A stretch of DNA of 53,778 nt from positions 1 to 53,778 of the forward strand of contig CAYLPJ010000046.1 in NCBI GenBank assembly GCA_964385465.1, in the 5' to 3' direction. The stretch's first letter is position 1; the number at the start of each line of letters is the position of its first letter. Below, one piece after another: positions 48,968 to 53,778 of this stretch. Source of the stretch: CAYLPJ01 sp964385465. GTDB taxonomy: Bacteria; Planctomycetota; Phycisphaerae; SM23-33. The notes under the pieces were generated by a model. It was not told where the DNA came from. It saw only the letters and a list, made by a program, of their open reading frames with translations, and did not search any database. Both the position numbers and the translations under genes were made by a program.

Positions 48968-51451
48968 ATGACCCGCTGGACCCTCCCCTGCGTGCTCTCC
49001 GCCGCCGTGGCCCTTCTGGCCGGGGCCGCCCTGGGCGTTCGCCCCGCCGAATGGGCCCACTCCACCGAGGCCGAATTCAACGCCGGCGAACTGGAGCAGA
49101 CCGTCACCACCTCCCTCGGCCAGGTCCGCCTGGCGCGGAAGATGACGCTGCTCGTCGAGTCCGACAACGCCCCCGCCGTCGTCTCCGCGCTCGCCGTCGC
49201 GGGCAGGACCGTCTACGCCGGCGCCGGGAACGAGCCCGTCGTCTACAAGGTCGCAGACGGCAAGGCCGTCAAGCTCGCCGAGCTGCCCTCCACCATGATC
49301 TGCTCCCTCGTCTGGACCGGTCGCGATCTGGTCGCCGGTACCGGAGGCGAGGAGGCCGGCATCTACCGCGTCGGGCGCGACGGCAAGGTCCGCAAGCACT
49401 GGGCCGCCGAGGGCGTCAAGTACGTCTGGGCCGTGCTCCGCAGACGCGACGGCTCGATGCTCGCCGCCACCGGCCCGGAGGGGAAGGTCTTCGCCGTGGA
49501 CAAGAACGGCAAGGGGCAGGTGATCTTCCACGTCGAGGACCTCTGCAAGAACGTCCTCTGCCTCCTGCCAGGCAAGGGCAACACGCTCTACGCCGGAACC
49601 GACGAAAAGGGCCTCGTCCTGGAGATCGACACCAAGGCCAAGACCGGGCGCGTCCTGCTCGACGCCGACGAGAAGGAAATCGCCGCGCTGGCCATCGGTG
49701 ACGACGGCGTGATCCTCGCCGCCACCTCCGACGCGTCCAAGGCCTCGGCCGAGGGCGGCAAGCAGCCGGCCACCACGAGGGAGGGCCGCGCCGCCAAGGC
49801 CTCCGAAACCAGGCCCGCCGAAGGCAAGGCGGCGACGCAGCCGGCCAAAAAGCCCGACGCCGACAAGAAGAAAGATGCGGACAAGGCAAAGGCCGAGCCC
49901 AAGGACAAGCCGGCCGCGAAAAAGCCCGCGAAGAAGCCCGCCGAGAAGAAGGACGGCAAGGAAGACAAGGGCGACAAGAAGAAGGACGAGGGCAAGAGCG
50001 ACGGGAAGGACGGCAACGGCAAGAAGGAGAAGAAGGAGGCCGAGGCCGGCAATACCAAGGCGATCAAGCGGGTCCTGCGCATCCGGCGGGCGAAGGGGCC
50101 GTCGTCGAGTCCTTCGACGGCGCCCGGGGGCGGCTCGTCGACCCCGGCCAACGGTCCGACGCGGACGGTCCGGATCGTGCGGTCTTCGGGGCCGCCGCGG
50201 TCGGCATCGAGTTCGGGGGCGTCCGCCCCGCCTTCGGGCAAGGGCAACGCGGTGTACGCCATCCGCCCGGACGGGCTGGTCGAGACCGTCTTCCGCCGCC
50301 CGGTGACGATCCTGGGCCTGGTCCGCAGCGGCGACCGCCTGCTGCTGGCGACCGGCAACGGCGGGGGGATCTACAGCGCCACGCTCGACGGCGACGAGAT
50401 CGCCCTGCTTGTGGACACCGAGGCCAAGCAGGTCACCTGCCTGGTCCCCGGCGGCGGAGGTCAGATGCTCTTCGCCACGGCCAACGAGGGCTCGATCGGG
50501 CGGATCGAGCCCGGGGTGGTCAAGAAAGGCACCTACGTCTCACAGGCACTCGACGCCAAGCAGATAGCGCAATGGGGTACGATGCGAGTGGCCGGGGACG
50601 CCCCGGCGGGCACGTCGGTGACGATCGCCACGCGGAGCGGCAACCTGTCCAAGCCCGACGAGAAGACGTGGAGCAGTTGGTCGAAGGAGATGCCCCTGGA
50701 AAGCGGCTTCCTGCCGATCGGCACGCCGGCGGGCCGGTTCTTCCAGTACCGGCTGACGCTGACCTCCAACGGCAAGGCCAGCCCCGTCGTCGAGGGCGTC
50801 CGCACCGTCTACCAGATGGGCAACCTGCCCCCGGTGGTCGCCGGGATCGCCGTCCAGGCCTCCCCCAAGGGACGCAGCAGCAACGAAACCGCCGGCGGCG
50901 CCAAGGCCTGGCGACACATCGCCATCAAGGCCGGCGACGTCAACGGCGACAAGCTCCGCTTCATCCTCGCCTTCCGCGAGATCGGCACCGAGCCGTGGAT
51001 CCAGATCACCGACAGGCTCCCGGCGCCCAAGTACGTCTGGGACACCCGCTCGGTCAGCGACGGGCGATATGAGCTGCGCGTCACCGCCAGCGACGACCCG
51101 GTCAACCCCAAGGCCACCGCCGGCCGGGCCGCGCGAATCAGCGAGCCGATCACCATCGACAACACCGCGCCGGCAGTCAGGAACCTCACCGCCAAGGCCG
51201 ACGGGCGGCAGGTGAAGGTGACCGGCCTGGCCGAGGACGCCACCAGCCGCGTCGCCACCATCCACTACGCGGTCAACAGCCAGAGCAAGTGGGTCGCCGT
51301 GATGCCAAGCGACGGCATCTGCGACTCCGGGCGGGAGCGATTCGCCTTCGAGGCCGAGGACGTCAAGCCCGGGCCCTGCCGCATCGCCGTCCGCGTCAGC
51401 GACGTCTACGGCAATGTCGGCTACGGCTCGGTGATCGTCTCGGTGAAGTAG
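48968..51451 (+). CDS. Secreted propeller protein with Lys-rich insert
   Basis: Exported protein of 827 residues with a signal peptide (about 1-25). Propeller-type blades occur at about 55-250 (AGRTVYAGAGNEPVVYKV, GRDLVAGTGGEEAGIYRV, GNTLYAGTDEKGLVLEI) and about 425-510. A Lys/Asp/Ala/Pro-rich low-complexity insert of about 170 residues (about 254-424) separates them. The C-terminal 330 residues hold Ig-like beta-sandwiches (DGRYELRVTASDDP, PITIDNTAPAVRNLTA). The start at 48968 has AAAGGA at a good distance and overlaps no upstream gene; an upstream ATG at 48950 would overlap the S55 gene by 8 bases. Ligand unknown. The 3' end overlaps the opposing gene by 31 bases. Confidence 0.85.
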   Translation: MTRWTLPCVLSAAVALLAGAALGVRPAEWAHSTEAEFNAGELEQTVTTSLGQVRLARKMTLLVESDNAPAVVSALAVAGRTVYAGAGNEPVVYKVADGKAVKLAELPSTMICSLVWTGRDLVAGTGGEEAGIYRVGRDGKVRKHWAAEGVKYVWAVLRRRDGSMLAATGPEGKVFAVDKNGKGQVIFHVEDLCKNVLCLLPGKGNTLYAGTDEKGLVLEIDTKAKTGRVLLDADEKEIAALAIGDDGVILAATSDASKASAEGGKQPATTREGRAAKASETRPAEGKAATQPAKKPDADKKKDADKAKAEPKDKPAAKKPAKKPAEKKDGKEDKGDKKKDEGKSDGKDGNGKKEKKEAEAGNTKAIKRVLRIRRAKGPSSSPSTAPGGGSSTPANGPTRTVRIVRSSGPPRSASSSGASAPPSGKGNAVYAIRPDGLVETVFRRPVTILGLVRSGDRLLLATGNGGGIYSATLDGDEIALLVDTEAKQVTCLVPGGGGQMLFATANEGSIGRIEPGVVKKGTYVSQALDAKQIAQWGTMRVAGDAPAGTSVTIATRSGNLSKPDEKTWSSWSKEMPLESGFLPIGTPAGRFFQYRLTLTSNGKASPVVEGVRTVYQMGNLPPVVAGIAVQASPKGRSSNETAGGAKAWRHIAIKAGDVNGDKLRFILAFREIGTEPWIQITDRLPAPKYVWDTRSVSDGRYELRVTASDDPVNPKATAGRAARISEPITIDNTAPAVRNLTAKADGRQVKVTGLAEDATSRVATIHYAVNSQSKWVAVMPSDGICDSGRERFAFEAEDVKPGPCRIAVRVSDVYGNVGYGSVIVSVK

Positions 51452-52191
51452 GCCGCGCCGCCCGGCCGGGCCGGACTCGCCGCGACCGGCTCGTGAACCA
51501 CCGTGGTCACGCGCGGGACCATCTCGATCTGGCGGGCGCCGTCGGGTGAACCGTCGGCCTCCCGCAGGCGGACGGACACCGCCGGCGACAAACCGCCGGG
51601 CGCCGGCAGCAACGGGAACATCGGGCTCTCGTACGCCGAGCCAAGCCGCACGCAGCCGGTCATCGACGGCGAGCCGTCCCGCGTGACGATGCTCGCGGTG
51701 ATCCCCATCGCGCACGCCTGCATCCCCTCCGGCGCGCCCAGGACGATCGAGAACACGCTCTCGTCGGCCGTGGCGTGACGGCGAGGCAGGTCGAATGTCA
51801 GCTCCAGCCAGGTGGTCGGTTTGACCGAGACCGGCTCGGCCGGGCCTTCGGCGCCGAAGGCGAAGTTCGCGTGCGGCTGACCGGCCAGGCTCTCCAACGG
51901 CCGCTGGAGCGTGCCCAGCGTGCTCGGATACAGAACCGTGCCGTCACGCAGCTTCAGCCCCATGGTAACCAGCTCGGTCGAGGCCGGCATGTTCTCCAGG
52001 CCGACCTCCACGAGCACGCGGTTCCCTCTCCGCGCCGCCCGGATCGAACCGAGCACGCGACCGGGGTCGCGGGAAGCCAAGGCCGCTTCCGACAGCCCGG
52101 CGGCGGACATTGATGCCGCTTCCGGCCGGCCGCAGCCGATCAGGCACACCAGGACCGCCGCCGGGAGCAGAGGGCGATAGAACGTATGCAC
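51421..52191 (-). CDS. Predicted lipoprotein
   Basis: Protein of 256 residues with a lipobox (LIGC, Cys20). The rest is beta-strand-rich (RVLVEVGLENMP, TTWLELTFDLP, VFSIVLGAP, ACAMGITASIVTRD) with no family signature I recognise. Its last ten codons overlap the 3' end of the convergent propeller gene (51421-51451). It is divergent from argG. A cell-envelope location is expected. Confidence 0.75.
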   Translation of the reverse strand: MHTFYRPLLPAAVLVCLIGCGRPEAASMSAAGLSEAALASRDPGRVLGSIRAARRGNRVLVEVGLENMPASTELVTMGLKLRDGTVLYPSTLGTLQRPLESLAGQPHANFAFGAEGPAEPVSVKPTTWLELTFDLPRRHATADESVFSIVLGAPEGMQACAMGITASIVTRDGSPSMTGCVRLGSAYESPMFPLLPAPGGLSPAVSVRLREADGSPDGARQIEMVPRVTTVVHEPVAASPARPGGAAYFTETITEP

Positions 52192-52295
52192 AATGCACCT
52201 CCAGACGTTTCCCAGCAGCTTCCGTCTATTCCATTCTAGCGTATCCCCCCGGCCTGACGCCGCTTCGCGGCGTTGGATGCCCCGCAGGCCGGGGC

Positions 52296-52323
52296 TTGTC
52301 CGCGGGCAGGGGCCCTGTACAAT
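52296..52323 (+). promoter_or_regulatory. Sigma-70-like promoter for argG
   Basis: TTGTCC (52296-52301) and TACAAT (52318-52323) are 16 bases apart. The -10 box ends 35 bases before the ATG at 52359, and AGGAG sits about 6 bases from it. The spacing and matches make this the best promoter in the window. Confidence 0.6.
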
Positions 52324-52358
52324 ATCGGGTTTCCACCCGCGGATTCAGGAGCCGAGTC

Positions 52359-53561
<1,203 letters not shown>

Positions 53562-53588
53562 CCCGAACGACCTCAACCAGGGACCGGC

Positions 53589-53778
53589 ATGATCCGCACG
53601 CCCATCGTTCGCGCGCTCGTCTCCGCCTGCCTCGCCGGCGGGCTGCCCGCCGCCACCGCCGCCGAGCGGCGGTCCGCTGGGACAACACGGCACATCCACA
53701 TGCGGGGACGCAGGCCATTGACCCGGGATTCGCTGCGCGGCGCCTCGCTGACGCTCGGCGTCGAACCCGCGGGGCGCC
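53589..53778 (+). CDS. Start of an exported protein, cut by window end
   Basis: An ATG at 53589 opens a frame that runs off the window after 63 codons. AGGGA lies 5-9 bases upstream. The N-terminus (MIRTPIVRALVSACLAG) reads as a signal peptide, with a probable cleavage after TAA. The rest is Arg-rich and too short to classify. It begins 27 bases after argG and on the same strand. Confidence 0.5.
   Translation, partial: MIRTPIVRALVSACLAGGLPAATAAERRSAGTTRHIHMRGRRPLTRDSLRGASLTLGVEPAGR

Overview
The window looks like chromosomal DNA of a very GC-rich member of the Planctomycetota, probably Phycisphaerae or a relative. This is inferred from family content and no marker was compared. The signs are a LEPR-XLL N-terminal signal, PEP-CTERM anchors and a dockerin, a DUF1080 protein, a methyltransferase-like/PQQ-propeller fusion, three Gfo/Idh/MocA oxidoreductases and a sulfatase. 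No rRNA, CRISPR array or recognisable transposase was found. Codon use is strongly GC-biased, so long antiparallel open frames are common and were discounted.

Layout. 1-7.2 kb: a cytoplasmic sulfatase (+) faces a minus-strand catabolic cluster (TIM-barrel protein, SDR, aldo/keto reductase, two coupled Gfo/Idh/MocA dehydrogenases, and a lone glycyl-radical domain). A LacI-type regulator is transcribed divergently from it (7.4-8.6 kb). 8.7-19.3 kb: secreted proteins mixed with metabolism. These are an IdeS-like cysteine protease with solenoid repeats, dockerin and PEP-CTERM; a trans-sulfuration enzyme; a Maf-like protein lacking its catalytic Asp; a PEP-CTERM protein; and a 1436-residue LEPR-XLL subtilase. 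19.4-20.9 kb: tRNA-Leu(UAA) and a TldD-type metalloprotease. 21.1-28.0 kb: an ABC/HlyD export operon framed by a His-tailed lipoprotein and a Cys-rich secreted protein, with a divergent redoxin-like lipoprotein, which suggests metal or redox stress export. 28.03-28.3 kb: an AT-rich island with two hairpins.

28.3-37.0 kb: a large CBM9-propeller-CBM9 protein, a Tat-exported Gfo/Idh/MocA protein and a methyltransferase-like/PQQ-propeller protein, the last two translationally coupled. 37.0-37.7 kb: an AbrB-Doc toxin-antitoxin pair with a striking operator, in which the Doc frame is cut by an in-frame TGA. 37.8-43.7 kb: secreted DUF1566, GH2/5-like, DUF1207 and GHL10-like proteins. 43.7-53.8 kb: Ffh (SRP54), a DUF1080 protein, a SpoIVB-S55-like peptidase coupled to a propeller protein with a lysine-rich insert, a lipoprotein, ArgG, and the start of a further exported protein.

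Taken together, the window combines housekeeping genes (ffh, argG, tRNA-Leu) with a large secretome for polymer or glycoconjugate use. The least ordinary items are the IdeS-like protease, the Cys/His-rich ABC export locus, the interrupted Doc gene and the S55 peptidase/propeller pair.
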